NCBI GenBank assembly: GCA_021018815.1
Contig: JAITYX010000007.1
Location: forward strand, 9,414,501-9,478,500
Source of the DNA: Talinum fruticosum
Taxonomy: Eukaryota; Streptophyta; Magnoliopsida; Caryophyllales; Talinaceae
Direction of reading: 5' to 3'
Length of the DNA stretch: 64,000 bases
This document shows, piece by piece, positions 48,650-61,472 of this stretch (its first letter is position 1; the number at the start of each line of letters is the position of its first letter). Under the pieces are notes generated by a model. That model was given only the letters and a program-made list of their open reading frames with translations, ran no database searches and was not told the origin of the DNA. A program made the translations under genes and the position numbers.

Positions 48650-51600
48650 TCATCCAGGATACCTGTAGATACACTCAGTGTTTTTCCTTAAATTGCCCCA
48701 TCTGCTCATTCTGGGGCACTAATGTTTTAAAAATTTTAGCTGCACCTTCAGATTGTGCTAGAAAAGTAGCTAAGAAATCTAGTCCATTGTGTTATTCTGT
48801 AACCATATATTTCGCTTGTTTTAAGGCATTTAATCCATTTGGTATTTCTTACTATGAAATCTATTAGCCAATTTATGGATATTTGATTGCGTAAATTATC
48901 GACATCCCTGAATAAATGTTGCTTGAACTTGGCCAACGGTTTCCTAATGTTGAGTTAAATCCTAGTTGATGGAATGTGTGGCTGGTTTCTGGTTCAAATC
49001 TCTTCAAATTTGCGATCACTTTTTATATTATAAATTTCTAATGAAACATGATCGTAGTAGCGGTTAAATAAACTTTCAGCTATACAATTTAAATTGTTCA
49101 GTCTTATTTCATGGCTGAGTTGAATTTTCCTGCATAATAGGGTGTATGGTTGCTTTTATATCAAATTTAATCGTGAAAAATTATATCATATCTTGGAGCA
49201 AGAAGCTTCCTAATTCAACCATGAATATTGATGAACTTTTTTTCATAAAATGATGAATTTTTACATTGATGAATTTTATAATCAAATAACAAATATTTGT
49301 ATTTTGATAATTTTGTGACAATGTTCATGAATTTATGTTTTTTTATTTACTTTTTCATAGCAAAATAATTAATTAATCATTTTAATTTAAATATATGTCG
49401 TTTTATTTTTTAAAAAAATAAAATTGTTAAAGACAACATCCCAATGATTTATATCTAATCTAATATTGTAATTGAAATGTTTTTTTAAAAAATTGCTCCT
49501 TAACCACGTTTAATCCCACCAAAATAACTAATCTCAAATTGGTCCCTCCTATTTTGTGTCATTCAAATTTCAACTTTAATTTTGCTTTTATGTAATAATA
49601 TTAAATATTTTGCAAAAAATTATAGTGATTGTCACTATAATACAATCATCGTAATCGTAATAAATCTCCACCGTACATGTATATTTATTGCATCATAACC
49701 ATTCATTTTTTTTTCTATATATAATTATGTTGAAAAATGAAATTTAAATAATTTTTTTAAAAAATTAATAAATAATTATTGAGTTTATATTTGATATTCG
49801 ATTATCCATCCATTAACTTTAAAAAAAATTATATCCATTAAAGCAACCTAAGATCCTCAACCATTTTCCTCCGCCTCCACTAATCTTATACTTGCAATAA
49901 CCATTGGTGCCGGTGACCATAAATTTCATTTTTCATCGGCAAATATATATCAAAATTTGTTATAAATACAAGGGTTTGTTATTAGTTGAATAATTATCAA
50001 AATTTATTTAACCTTATTAGTCTGCAATGTTATAAATACAATGATTTGTTATTGTTAAGAGTATGATTCATACTTAAATCACTCACATTTATATATATAA
50101 ATTGTTAAATAGATATTAGACATCAACATTTCGTTAGATAATCTTTTTGATGTACGGGCTGGTGTAGAGGCTAATATTAATATATGAGTTGAACTCCAAC
50201 ATCTGATAATAAATTTTAAAAATTTTCAAAAACAATTAATTTTTTTTTTTATAATCAACATCAGGCTAGTTGCCACCCATGCTTTTTAAATAGTTACTAA
50301 TAAATTATTTTGTTTGATTTGAATTATATATTAATGAGATACTAGATTTTCCCTATTACTAAAAATTTAGAAACCAAAAATCAAACAAATCTTCCATATA
50401 ATTCATTAACTATGATTAAAATTAAAAAATTCAAATAACTATTTAAGTTCTTTATAATTATTTTCAACATTATCGATGCAAATTATAAAGTGAAATGTTC
50501 CAATTAAATTTTAAATTAAAAGATAATTAAGGTTCATAAAATTGAATATACGAATTTTTAAGTTTATATTGTTAAGGTTTAAACAATATTCAATAATTAT
50601 TTCAGTTCCTTATAGTTATTTTGAATAAGTATTTTAGTGGCTCCAATGCAAATTATAAAGCAAAATATTCAGCCTAAATTTCAAATTAAAAGATAGTTAG
50701 GTTTCCTTATAATTCAACATATTTAAGATAGTTAAGGAGTTTATTTTTTTCATAAAAGGTAAAACTTTATTAATAAAAACTCATACAAGATTTATAAAAT
50801 AATTTTTTGACAAGAGTAAATCTAAACCATCTAAATAGATCTATGTTTCGATAAAATTAATGGTAAATATGCTTTCGTTTGGCTCTATACTTTCGGTATC
50901 AATGTGACCACAAACCGTATTCTTTGACTATAATATAAGGGTTTTTTGCATTTACCATCCTTCAGATATTCGAAACTATTTTTTAATTTTTCGGTTTTTA
51001 ATTTAATTTTTATTACATGTGACCATTAAATATATTTTAAATTAGTATCCAACTCCGGTTAATTGATGATAATGCGAAGAAAACAACATATATGATGAGT
51101 AGATCCCCTGAATACCCTCAGTAAGTGGCTTACTTCTTTGATTATGACTTCCTTTTATTATTTCTTTTTGACAAGTTCATATTCTTCAAATTGAACAAAT
51201 CTTGCCTTTGCAAATGATCATTTCATTATTTCTTTTTGTGTTTTTGGGTTTATTGTCAATAACAGAGAGAGAGAGGTTTTAGTCACTTTCCACTTTAACG
51301 AGATACGACGTTAGCATCTTTATATTTAACGAGGAAAAATTGGTGAATTCACTTGATTTTTTAAATTTTCTCATCGGAAATTCAACTCAACAAACTTTGA
51401 GGTGCCTAAAAATTAAGTTGAAACCGGAAAGTTAAAAAATTAATGTTGAATACATAAATGTTGGTAAGTGCAATAAGCCCCTAGAGTATTTTTTTCTCGA
51501 ATATTAGTAAGTTATAATTTACATTCATAAAATATATTTTCATGTGACAAAATATATCAAACTCGAAGGAAACATCACTTTGTTCAAGTCATATGAAATT

Positions 51601-52102
51601 CCATTATTTGAATCATTCTCAATTGAAATCAATAAATTAATTGTTAAAAGCATTGGCACGTATTGACAAGAAAAATCACTGCGTTCGAATCAACAACCCT
51701 CCATGTGAATCAACAATCCTAATAAAACTTGCATGTATCGGAAAGAGAAATCACTCGCACAAAAGACAAGAAATATCTCACAAGAAGGAGATAAACCCAA
51801 ACTCTCACTAGAAAAAGAGACAATTTATTAGAAAGAAAATAACAATATCTCTAGACATTAATTTGATTGACGAAACTAAAGTAAAAAGGGCTTACCACTA
51901 ACTCTAATTAGGCCAATACCAGTCTCAACAATCTAAACAAGATAAATAAAAAAATTGATGTAAAATTAGGATTTAGAGATGAGAAAGGGAGGGAAGGGGA
52001 ATAGAGGAGATCGGACTTTGGTATTACATTTTAGATAGTCAAGGTTTGAATAAGTGCTTGGTCAATTGTTTTAATAATTCTAAAAAATAGTCAAATATAA
52101 AA
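48650..52102. other. TAF11 3' UTR and long AT-rich spacer
   Basis: The first 250 bp fit a 3' UTR. The remainder is AT-rich without genes. A fragment at 49620-49716 (AGTGATTGTCACTATAATAC and ACCGTACATGTATAT) resembles the arm of the Mutator-like element at 4286-5469. Nothing else is supported. Confidence 0.5.
49620..49716. mobile_element. Fragment of the Mutator-like family seen at 4286-5469
   Basis: The order 'GATTGTC..TATA..ACAATCATCGTAA' then 'CGTACATGTATAT' then 'CATTCATTTTT' matches the right arm of that element read inward. Only one end is recognisable. Confidence 0.5.
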
Positions 52103-52215
52103 GTCCTGTTTGGCTAATAGCAATTGCTTGTGTTAGTTGTTTACTATTAACTGTTTGAATTAGTTGTTTGCATTAGCCGTTTCTTGATAAGGTGTTTGGT
52201 AAAATCGGTTGTTTG
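52103..52215. mobile_element. hAT-like MITE fragment
   Basis: The fragment starts GTCCTGTTTGGCTAATAGC, the terminal motif of hAT-like MITEs, and contains repeated TTAGTTGTTT strings. No matching right end was found. Confidence 0.45.
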
Positions 52216-52944
52216 AGGAAAAGATATTTGGTGAAATTTCATTTATACTCTTATGTCTAAGTTGTCGACCTCGTTGAGGAGCACGACCCTGCAGGAAATC
52301 GCAAGTAAAAGTTTCAATTAAATCGAGGTTTGCAATTCTTGTATCTCTCGATCCCTGCCTTTTCTCTCTCTCGATCCCCTCCCACTCTCTCTTTATCTCT
52401 AGCCACAACCATTGTTCTCCTCTCCCCCCAAGCGAGTCTACCGCCACTGGAAATAGACAACAGAATCTCTGCCTTTGCCCAACTCTCACATGGCCAACAC
52501 TATAAGACCATAAGTTTACAAGCTTTTCAAAGTGGTTCAAATACCTTTCAAGCAAATACTTCATCTTTCTCCTCTCTCTATGCTATTAAATACATTTCAA
52601 GCAAATTGCTTTGAAGTTTGGAATTGTAGCGTATGTTGAATTTGAACCACATCTTTGTGTAGACACAAATGCTCTATCGATTAAGCTAATAGGCTTTGCA
52701 AATTAAAAAGTTCAATGTGACATATGAAAGTGCATGCAATAGTCGTCCATCACTTCACAAAGCATGATATGTGGACTAGTAATTTTAGATTGAACAACCC
52801 TGTATTATGAACAAATATGAAACTTTAGTTATACATTCAATAGTAATTTGAAGAATCTTAACTAAAATCATCTAATGAAAGCCCGTAACTTCTTATACAT
52901 CATCGGAAAATAAGACATTTGACAAGCCATATCATAACCCTCTC
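52216..52944. other. Spacer with a CT-rich block and a tRNA-like relic
   Basis: A CT-rich stretch (52350-52430) gives long but meaningless open frames on both strands. On the minus strand, 52694-52636 reads TTAGCTTAATCGATAGAGCA (A-box-like) and GTGGTTCAAATTC (B-box-like), a tRNA or SINE-head relic whose stems no longer pair well. Confidence 0.45.
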
Positions 52945-53485
52945 TACTATTACGTAAACCAGTTTTAGTGACGGGTCTTTAAAGACGGTTAAAAGGAAAA
53001 ACCGTCATGAAAAATGGATTGGTGATATTTTTGTAAATAAGCGGAGTTGTTTAATGCCTATGACGACGGTTGTTAAAATAAAATGTGGTCATATGTTAGG
53101 CTGTGAACATATGACGACGGTTCATTAAAACAATTGTCCGATGACGGTTCTTCATTTGAATCGTCATTAATTGTGTACATCTAAAATTTCAAAAACCCTC
53201 ATACTTTTAACTACGAACTAATAGAAAAAACCGTAGTCTAAAATGCTCAAAAACCCCTAATAAATATCCTTTTCCTCTCCTTTCTCTCTCCTCCTCCTTC
53301 TTGAACCTTCATACTCATCTACCTCTCCTATTTCTTGAACTCGCCTCTCAAGACCGAACTTGGCTCTCTCTCCCTTTCTCGTCCTTTTTTTTTCTCTTTC
53401 TCTCCTCCTCCTCCATCGGATCTTATCCATTTCCTCTCTCTCTCCACCACCCATTACGACCCTCTGTCGCCCTCCTCCTCCCTAT

Positions 53486-54710
53486 TGTTCGGCCTAAATA
53501 TTACGTTATTTATACCCCTATTTATCTAATTTTCGTCTCGTAAAATAATATAATTTTTAGAATTTTTACTATTATTATTTATTTTTATAGGTAATAAATC
53601 AAGCCCAACATTTGAAGGAAATTGACACACATGCTCAATATTTTCATTGTCGCGGATGATTTATCATGGAGGAATCAAATTATAAGGAGGATGCAGCGTT
53701 AGGTTTATCATTAGGTTAATTTAATTTAGTTTTCTTTTGTAAATTTTCTTTTAAATATTTTAGATTCAATTATTATTTTAGTTTTAGTTATTAATTCAGT
53801 TCCTGACAGTTTTCAATTTCAATTAGATTCGTTCCCGATAACTTCTTCCCTTTTGTCTTTCGTTTCTCTTTAGTTTGTTTAATTTAGTTTAAAGATTCGA
53901 TTTTTATTATATTTGATGTTACTAGTAGTTATATTATTTGTTTAATCTTATGTTTAATTTTATTTTGTTAGTTTATGTCATTGTTTGAGCTAATCCTTAT
54001 TAATTCAGCTTGTTAGATTAGTTGTATTTCATGTTAATTAGTTGTTAGTTTGTGTCACTTTGGTTGTGATTAGCCTCTTAATAGCTAATTGATTTCATTT
54101 AGGCCTTTATTTACCTAGTTTATGCTAGTATTTTGGGATTGTTTCTCATACCCGCCACATGTTCGATGAGATGCTTGAAAGGGTCTTTTCATCTTGATTT
54201 TTAGGCGGTTGGTCTATCATTGAAAGGTGGAGTCAATTTGCTAGTGTGGGTAAAGAGAATAGTTGAGATTTTGGCATGAAAATAGCCCGAATTCTAGTTA
54301 GGTCCGAGGTTGCTATTTTTGTAGTTTAGTTGGGCTAACCCCACGAAAGTAGCTGGTGGTTAGAATAACTAAATTAGCTCATGACCCTCGAAAGTGTGGC
54401 TTGAGTAGGCTTTGATGGTGCAATTGACCAGTCCTAAATACTTGTATAAACTTGGGTAGGTTTAGGCTTGACTTGATTAATTAGTTTATTAAGTGGTAAA
54501 ATCACAACCCGAGTATATTTTTATTGCTTTCTAGGTTAATTTAATTACCATATCTTTCTCATCTCGTGTTAATTCGCCTATATAGGAAGTTTAAGTTAGC
54601 TTTGATATTTGAAACACAACTCTCTGTGGACACAACCCGTGCTTACGGGCTAGCTACAACTACACCGTGCACTTGCGGTTACAATTTTAAGACTCTAATT
54701 TTTCCTAACA
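53486..54710 (+). repeat. 5' LTR (1225 bp)
   Basis: Begins TGTTCGGCC and ends TTTCCTAACA. It aligns with 61473-62691 over its whole length; I estimate 3-4% differences in the first 400 bp by eye. Confidence 0.93.
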
Positions 54711-54716
54711 AGTTTT

Positions 54717-54733
54717 TGGCGCCGTTGCCGAGG
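54717..54733 (+). other. Primer-binding site, tRNA-Asp type
   Basis: TGGCGCCGTTGCCGAGG lies 6 bp after the 5' LTR. It is complementary, with one mismatch, to the 3' end of plant tRNA-Asp including CCA, the usual primer of Athila-like elements. Confidence 0.85.
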
Positions 54734-54899
54734 AGTTGTTCGTTTTAATATTGGAGCTTACTTGAGCATTCTAGATTAGGCATTTAATTTAAAAATAAAA
54801 TAAAAAAATCAAAAAAAAAAAAGTTTAAAAACATGTCTACTTACCGTTATCTCGTAGCATGAGCATGAATTATTCTATCTATATTTGATCGAATTAATG

Positions 54900-57800
54900 C
54901 TTTTCTTGCTCTTTTTGGTAACTGTTTAGAGAAATGGGAAGTATTGAATGTTGTCTATGGGGGTGTGAATGGTGAAACTCGTGCTCTTTTAGAGTATTGA
55001 GATTTTTGTGCTAAAAGTGTTGATGAAGCTTGGGATTTACTTGAATGGATTGCTTGGGATACTTGTGAATTTGAAAAGACATGTACCGATTCCGGATTTT
55101 CATGTCTCGACCCTTGTGCTTATCATGCTAGATCTTACATCCAATTCCTTTGTATTCCTGATCCTACCATTCTTTGGTGTTAAAAGTGTAACTCTTCTAA
55201 TCACGATAATAGTTCTTGTCCTTATATTTCATCTCCTGAACATTATGCTGATATTTATAAATTGATAAGAGCTATGGATGAACAAAATGAGTAACTTGCA
55301 TGTCTTACTAAGATTAGAGAGTCTAACCTATCGCATGAAACCGACCTTAGTCTTAGTTCTACTAAAATTGAGGCATTTTCTATGATAATGATGATGATGA
55401 CGAGTCCTCCTTTTCTTTAGAGCCCGGACTAGAGAAAAGATTGACCCTCCCTTCACTACATTACCTCCATCCTTACCTAGTACATATAGGGACAACACTG
55501 AGTCCGCCTTTGGTGTTGATGCTAGTTTAGATGCTGAGGATGATTTATATTGTGAATCGGAAGATGTTTTAGCTGAGGTGTTTGATCGGGAGACTCCTTT
55601 AGGGGATTCATGTGAGGTGGTTGTGGTCAAGGCATCGCCTACTCGTAATGCCCCCAACCCGTAATCACCGGTGTTAGACTAAACAAGCCGCTAACCGATG
55701 ATTAACGCAGCGGAAAGGAAGGTCGGGGAGTCGTCACCGCCGCCCATGTCCGTAGACAGGGCAAGGCTTGGTCCGATGGTGTTAATAATGTACATAAATA
55801 TAACTTAGCGATGGGCAATTAATAAAAGATACGACTGAAACTTATAAATATTTACAAATGATAACACGACTCTTGGATCGACGGATGACTTTCCTAATTG
55901 CTAAACCAACCAACAGGTCTCCTGCGAGCCGCTATGTCCGAGTATTTACATCCTGGGATTTCTGAAAATTACCTAAAACAAATCAAGAAATAATTTCGCA
56001 ATGTGAGTCGAAACTCAATACGCTCATAATTATGTCTGTAAAATATAATTTAGAAATATTTGGGTTGAGCACGTGCATTTCAATTCATTTTATAAATGAG
56101 GGAGAGTAAATAATGTAAAACTGTTGCTAATTAATTATCCGTGTGGTTACCCTTGCGATCATCGGGTTTCCCTAAATGTGTACACATCCGGACCGATCGG
56201 GAAGTCCAGGTTGGTGCGGCGCGATTACGGTGTGCCGAATTTGAGCAATGGTAAAGTAACAATGGGCGGGTCCACTTTAACATGGCAAATACTGTTGCAA
56301 ATGATTCTTTGTTGGTTGTTAATGGCGGCCATATCCGGCCTTGATTTTTGAATGAAAACTTGAAAGGCATAATCCATGAACGTACTCGAAGATGCCGATG
56401 GTGTATTTGTCGGTGATATTTGCACAGGACCCGAACGGACTTGATGTGATGGCCCTTAACATAGATTTTTAAGACATAATTCATTAATAAGGATTTACAT
56501 TCATTTGGTTTTGGTAATAATCACCTTATTTTATGATAATCGATATGATTTATAAGTATTTGGATCATGTCTTATGTTATTAAAATTTATCTAAGCTATT
56601 TTACTTATGAATGTAAATAATTTTTAACATGAATTATTTTATAGAAATTAAGCATGCACTTTAGCCTAGCTAATTACAAGTTAATAAATATGCATTTATT
56701 CATTAAGTGATTATAGTTTATGCATGAATTTTACTAAGCATGCATTAAGACTTTAGGTCATTTACACATGCAATCATGTATTTATTACTAGTTTATTTAC
56801 TACTTAAACATGCTCTAGGAATCAACTAATTACTTTAAGTTATAGCTAGGTTAATGTTTTGGTTAATCATTTAAACATGCACATAATAACTAAATAAGTT
56901 TTTAGTTTAACAATATTCATGTAATTAACATGCTACTTATTTAACATGCATGCAAGAATTTAATTATGAATCTATTATTAACATGCTAATTTATTTTTAT
57001 TTAATCATCCATGCAAGGTTTACTTTACAATTATACATGTATTAGTGCATTACTAACTATGCATGCATAATTTGATTATTAATTTAAACATGAATTATTA
57101 ATGAACCAATTATCAATTTTATTTACTTAACTACAAGGATTAGAACATGCATGCCTTAATTAAATTTTCATCCTTACTAATCTGATCATAATTTTCTGTG
57201 TACTTCATATTTTATCTAATTTTAATTAGTTTTAAAAGCTAAATTAGGTTAAGGTAATTTTTAGGGTTAGGGTTTTTACCTAAGGAAGAAGAATAGAGCA
57301 AAGGTGGTGGTTGCAGGTGGAATCCGGCGGCGGCAGGCGGTATTCCGGTGGCAGAGGTGGTGCCGGCGATTGGTGGTGGTCCTTGGCGGCGGTGGCGTGG
57401 CAGTGGTAGTGGTGGTGATGGTGGGTTTTTGAGGAAGTTGGTTTTTAGGACATATATAAGGGAGAGAGAGAACGAGAGTGTGTATGCATGGGGGCTGCAG
57501 TGGTGGTGCTGGGTGGCTGCCGGCGGTGGCGGCGGTTAGGTTTCCGGTCGGTGGTCAGGTGGTGGTGGCCATGGGTGATGTGGAAAGAGGAGAGGTGATT
57601 TGGTGGTTTTGAGTTATTTAGAGGGTGGTTGTTTTTGGGTGGCTTGGTGGCCGGCGGTCGGCGGGTGATGGGTTTTCGGCGGCCCCGAAGGGTTGGGCCA
57701 CCGGAGAGCTGCTGGCCGGAGGCTTTGGTGGTGGTCGGAAGTGAGAGGGAGATTATAGAAGAGTAGAAGGTGGTGGTGAGAAGCTGATCGACGGAGGGGT

Positions 57801-58792
57801 TTCGGGAGCAATTTTCCGGCAACAGGGTGGTCGGAACGGTGCTCGGAAAGGTGATTTTCGTTCAGTGCAGCATGGAGAGGGGTTATGATCAGTTGGGGTC
57901 GAAGGAGGAGGTAGGTGATGGTCTGTGGAAGGGGCCAAAGTGGGGCTGGTGGTCAGCTGCAGAGAGGAGAGAGAAATTGCTGAGATTAGTATTTTAGGCC
58001 AATTTTTACTGCTAATCAGTCCTATTTATACTGAATTCTGATGATTATCTGCATGATCAAGCTGGCATGGGTTGGTTTTTATGGTTGACAGATGGTAATT
58101 ATGCATGCTAAGCCATTACTTGTCAATTGTTAAGCAATGCTTGGTGTGATTAGTGGTGTCCAAGCTTTATTTGACCCCAAAAATATCATAATTCATCTTT
58201 ATTATTTTTATTAATTATTAACACTAATCTTCCTCAGCTGCCTACTTTCTAATATTATTATTATTATTTTTATTATTTTTCTCATAATTATTATATATTT
58301 TCTTTGTTAATATAAATTTTATCCTTGCTTTTGTTTTATTAAATAAAATTTGGCTAAGCTTATTAGTAGCAACGTTAGAGACTTATGTACTAAAAAAAAA
58401 AAAAGTGTTCAATTTGTATGAATATATTTATATACACATATATGTGTATGAATAGTTATATAAAAATATTTATAAAAATTGGATTTATATTAAATATTTA
58501 TACTTGGAGGAATTGGGTATGGATTATAAGCATAACACCATTTGGGAGTTGATACTTTTTGAATTATATTATAAATATTGGCCATCTATCGTCGCCGTTT
58601 ACATTTGGGTCCTGCAAAAATAAATTTGATACACATATAGATATATAACATGATATGAAAATATTTTGAAATTGAAATGTACGTGCTCTTTATTATTGAT
58701 GGGTTATGTTAATACGTTATATTTAGGAACGGGGTGTTACACCTACTAGTCTTGATGTTGATGATTATGTGTCCCCGACCCACTTGCTTTAA
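54900..58792 (+). pseudogene. Broken gag-like region, interrupted by a solo LTR
   Basis: Frames containing DEAWDLLEWIAWDT and, further on, a CxxCx4Hx4C zinc-knuckle-like segment (about 55178-55220, with a stop inside it) resemble the gag of Athila-type elements. Several stops and shifts occur. The frame entering the nested solo LTR at 55642 resumes after it at 58747 and ends at a stop at 58790-58792, which supports the inserted-later order. Confidence 0.65.
55643..58741. mobile_element. Chromovirus-like solo LTR (3.1 kb) nested in the gag region
   Basis: Flanked by the 5-bp duplication CCTAC (55638-55642 and 58742-58746). The left end TCGTAATGCCCC and the right end, read inward, TGTAACACCCCG are imperfect inverted copies; the TG start has gained a C. 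TGTAACACCC ends are common in Tekay/Del-type chromoviruses, whose LTRs are long. No internal retroviral region remains. A G-rich block (57296-57960) with many GGTGG and GGCGG runs stands out. Confidence 0.8.
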
Positions 58793-61472
58793 TCTCTACT
58801 TCCTCTATTTGTTCACCACCCTCCCCTTTCTCCCAATATCATTTTTCCGAGTCTACTACCTATTATGTGATTTGTGATTCCGAGTTGGATGTGTGGTATG
58901 TGGATAACTCATTTGACATATTTAAGGGGGATATGGTTGACAATATTGCGTCCTTAGGTACCTTTGGAGGTTCTAAGCCCTCCCTTGACCATTATTGTGT
59001 TTACCTAGAGGACTCGCCCTAGAAAAATCATTCGGACCGCTTTCTTTTATCACTCTTTTGATTTTTCTAAAGCATCCGATAAATTTAAGAGGGCATTGAA
59101 TGTCATTGATAGAGTTTCGCTTATGTTCTCTTACTTTCATTTGTCCGAGTTGTATGCTCGAGAATTTGATAAGCTCCTTAGAGCTCGACAAGCATCCGAG
59201 TTGGAGCTTGATTTTGAGATGAGGAGGAGTGGCTGATGCTCATCGAGCCTTCTTAGTACTATCTTAGGAGGCATTAGTTTAGGTGCACCTATCACTGAAC
59301 TTGGTATACTCATTCCCTCTCTTTCTCCTTTTCTTATATTTTCTGTCTTTCTTTCTTTGTATTTTTTTCTCTCTGTTTTTAGTTGTGGATATTTAGGGTT
59401 GTGTTTTTATTTTTGCTTTTAGTTGTGGATATTTAGGATTATGCTTTTGTAGGGTGATCATTTTGAGGATAAACTTTGGATGTTGTTGAGCCATGATGGC
59501 CATGATCACCCATATGTATATATTCATGTTTTGTTTTTGCTTTTATTTATTTTTTTATAGTGTTTTTGTATGTAATTCAGTTTATTTTGTTGGTGTGGTT
59601 TCTCCTTGGCTCCCAAATGAGGACATTGTGAGGTATAGGTGTGGGGGAGGAGAAGTCATGCTTCAATATTTTGAAAAAGAAAAAAAAGAGAAATTTTTTT
59701 CAAAATTGCAAAAAGATTTTTTATTTTAAAAAATTATTTTTGGGGGAGTTTGTGGCATTTTGATTAATTTTGACCCCTTGTTACTTGGCTATTAGTTTGT
59801 ATATATTTATGATGTATATAATAGACTTTGATCCAAAATATGTCATTCTCGTGTCTCTTTTGAATCCCGACGTTCAATTATTGAGCTAGTTTGATTTTGG
59901 TAGAGGAACTCGTGAGATTTTAAGCCTTATAGACTAATTCATTAATTTTAATCTCATATTTCAATTCATGTGTAACTCTTCCTTAGTGCATTTTCCTCTA
60001 GAACTTGTTCTGTCTCTCTTTGAGATCAAATTTGGCATTTGCATTATGTAATATGATAGAGACATTCATTCATTTGTTTCAAACTACATGTGCCAAAAAG
60101 CCACCCTACTATATATACCCTTTTTGTTAGCCCTTTGAGCTTTAACCTATTCTTTGTTATACCTACATCCACTTTATCATTGGCCCATATATATTTCCTA
60201 TACATAAGCCAGGTCCAAGTGGAGTAACACTTATTGAGATGGGTAGTTTTGAGTTGTATAAAAATGGTGTTTTTTTTGTTTACGTGGTTTGAAAAAGGGG
60301 ATTTATATTAATGAAAAATTAGATGTATCCCTTAGAGATTGATAGACCCTTTGGAATTGAGTTATGTTCATGATTCCCATGCCTATAGTATTTGTTTTCA
60401 AAAAAAACAAACAAACAAAAAAATAAAAAAATGAAAAAAATGAGAAAAATGAAAAAAAAGTGAAAAAAATAAGAATAAGTGATTGGCACGAGGAAAGTTC
60501 AAAAGTTGTTGTAATGCTCATTCCTTATGTTTTCTTGGGGTTTATTTGTGCTGAAAGAAGTGTATTGAGATAGAGATTTTATTCATATTTTGGAAGTGTT
60601 TTAAAAAATGAAAAAAATGAAAAAAATGAAAAAAAGTGAAAAAAATAAGAATAAGTGATTGGCATGAGGAAAGTTCAAAAGTTGTTGTGATGCTCATTCC
60701 TTAGGTTTTCTTGGGGTTTATTTGTGCTGAAAGAAGTGTATTGAGATAGAGATTTTATTCATATTTTGGAAGTGTTTTTTACTCATTAGTCATTAGGCCT
60801 TGATTATTTAGCTTCACATTTCCTAACTTGATTCCCTTTCTAACCTATGAACCTTAGCCCCATTACAACCCCTTAAAAGTCCTCTTGATTGCATTTGCAT
60901 TTTGCCTACATAGTGGTGGAGAATTGAGAGTATGACCAAGCCTATGGTAGGGTGTGCTAATTGAATGAGTTTTGAGTGAACCTTCATTATATTTTCTAAA
61001 CACATGAGTGAAAGCGATCCACTTTACCGTAAAGTGAGGTTATACCAATCTAACTTGCTCATTATTTACTCGTTTGGGGTGAAAAATTGGTATGTGGATG
61101 TCATTAATGGAGGATCAAATGTCTTGATGTGTGCATTGTCTTTATATGCATGTTAATATCCGACGTATGAGGATGATATGGTTGATTATAATGTGTACAA
61201 TTCTCTCCCACTTTGTATATATGTTTGCAAAAATTTTCAAAAAACCAAAAAGATTTTCTATTTTTTCTTTCTCTTTTCCTTTTCTTTTCCAAGATGTTGT
61301 GGGTATATCTTCTACAAACCCTCATGAGACCTTACTCGTCCACTTGGCTTATCAAGGGGTTTAAAGGGCTTGTTGCACGTGCTAAGTGCAATCGTGATTC
61401 CTGCGAAAGTGAGTTAGGTTTTATTTATTTTGTTTTGCTTGAGGACGAGCAAAAGTTAGGTGTGGGGGTATT
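58793..61472 (+). other. Non-coding 3' interior of the Athila/Tat-like element
   Basis: No retroviral enzyme motif is visible. It includes a first polypurine-like stretch GTGTGGGGGAGGAG (59639-59652), A-rich low-complexity tracts (59680-59720 and 60400-60470), a 176-bp tandem duplication and the terminal polypurine tract. Scattered open frames are short and unrelated to known proteins. Confidence 0.6.
60429..60780 (+). repeat. Tandem duplication, 176-bp unit
   Basis: Units 60429-60604 and 60605-60780 share GAGGAAAGTTCAAAAGTTGT and TTGTGCTGAAAGAAGTGTAT with very few differences. Both begin with GAAAAAAATG-type runs, which may have prompted strand slippage. Confidence 0.9.

Noticed and set aside
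52160..52564. 134-codon open frame on the minus strand
   Set aside because: It crosses a MITE fragment and a CT-rich tract; no family pattern.
57445..57822. 125-codon Pro/His/Thr-rich minus-strand frame
   Set aside because: It lies in the G-rich part of a solo LTR; composition alone explains the open frame.
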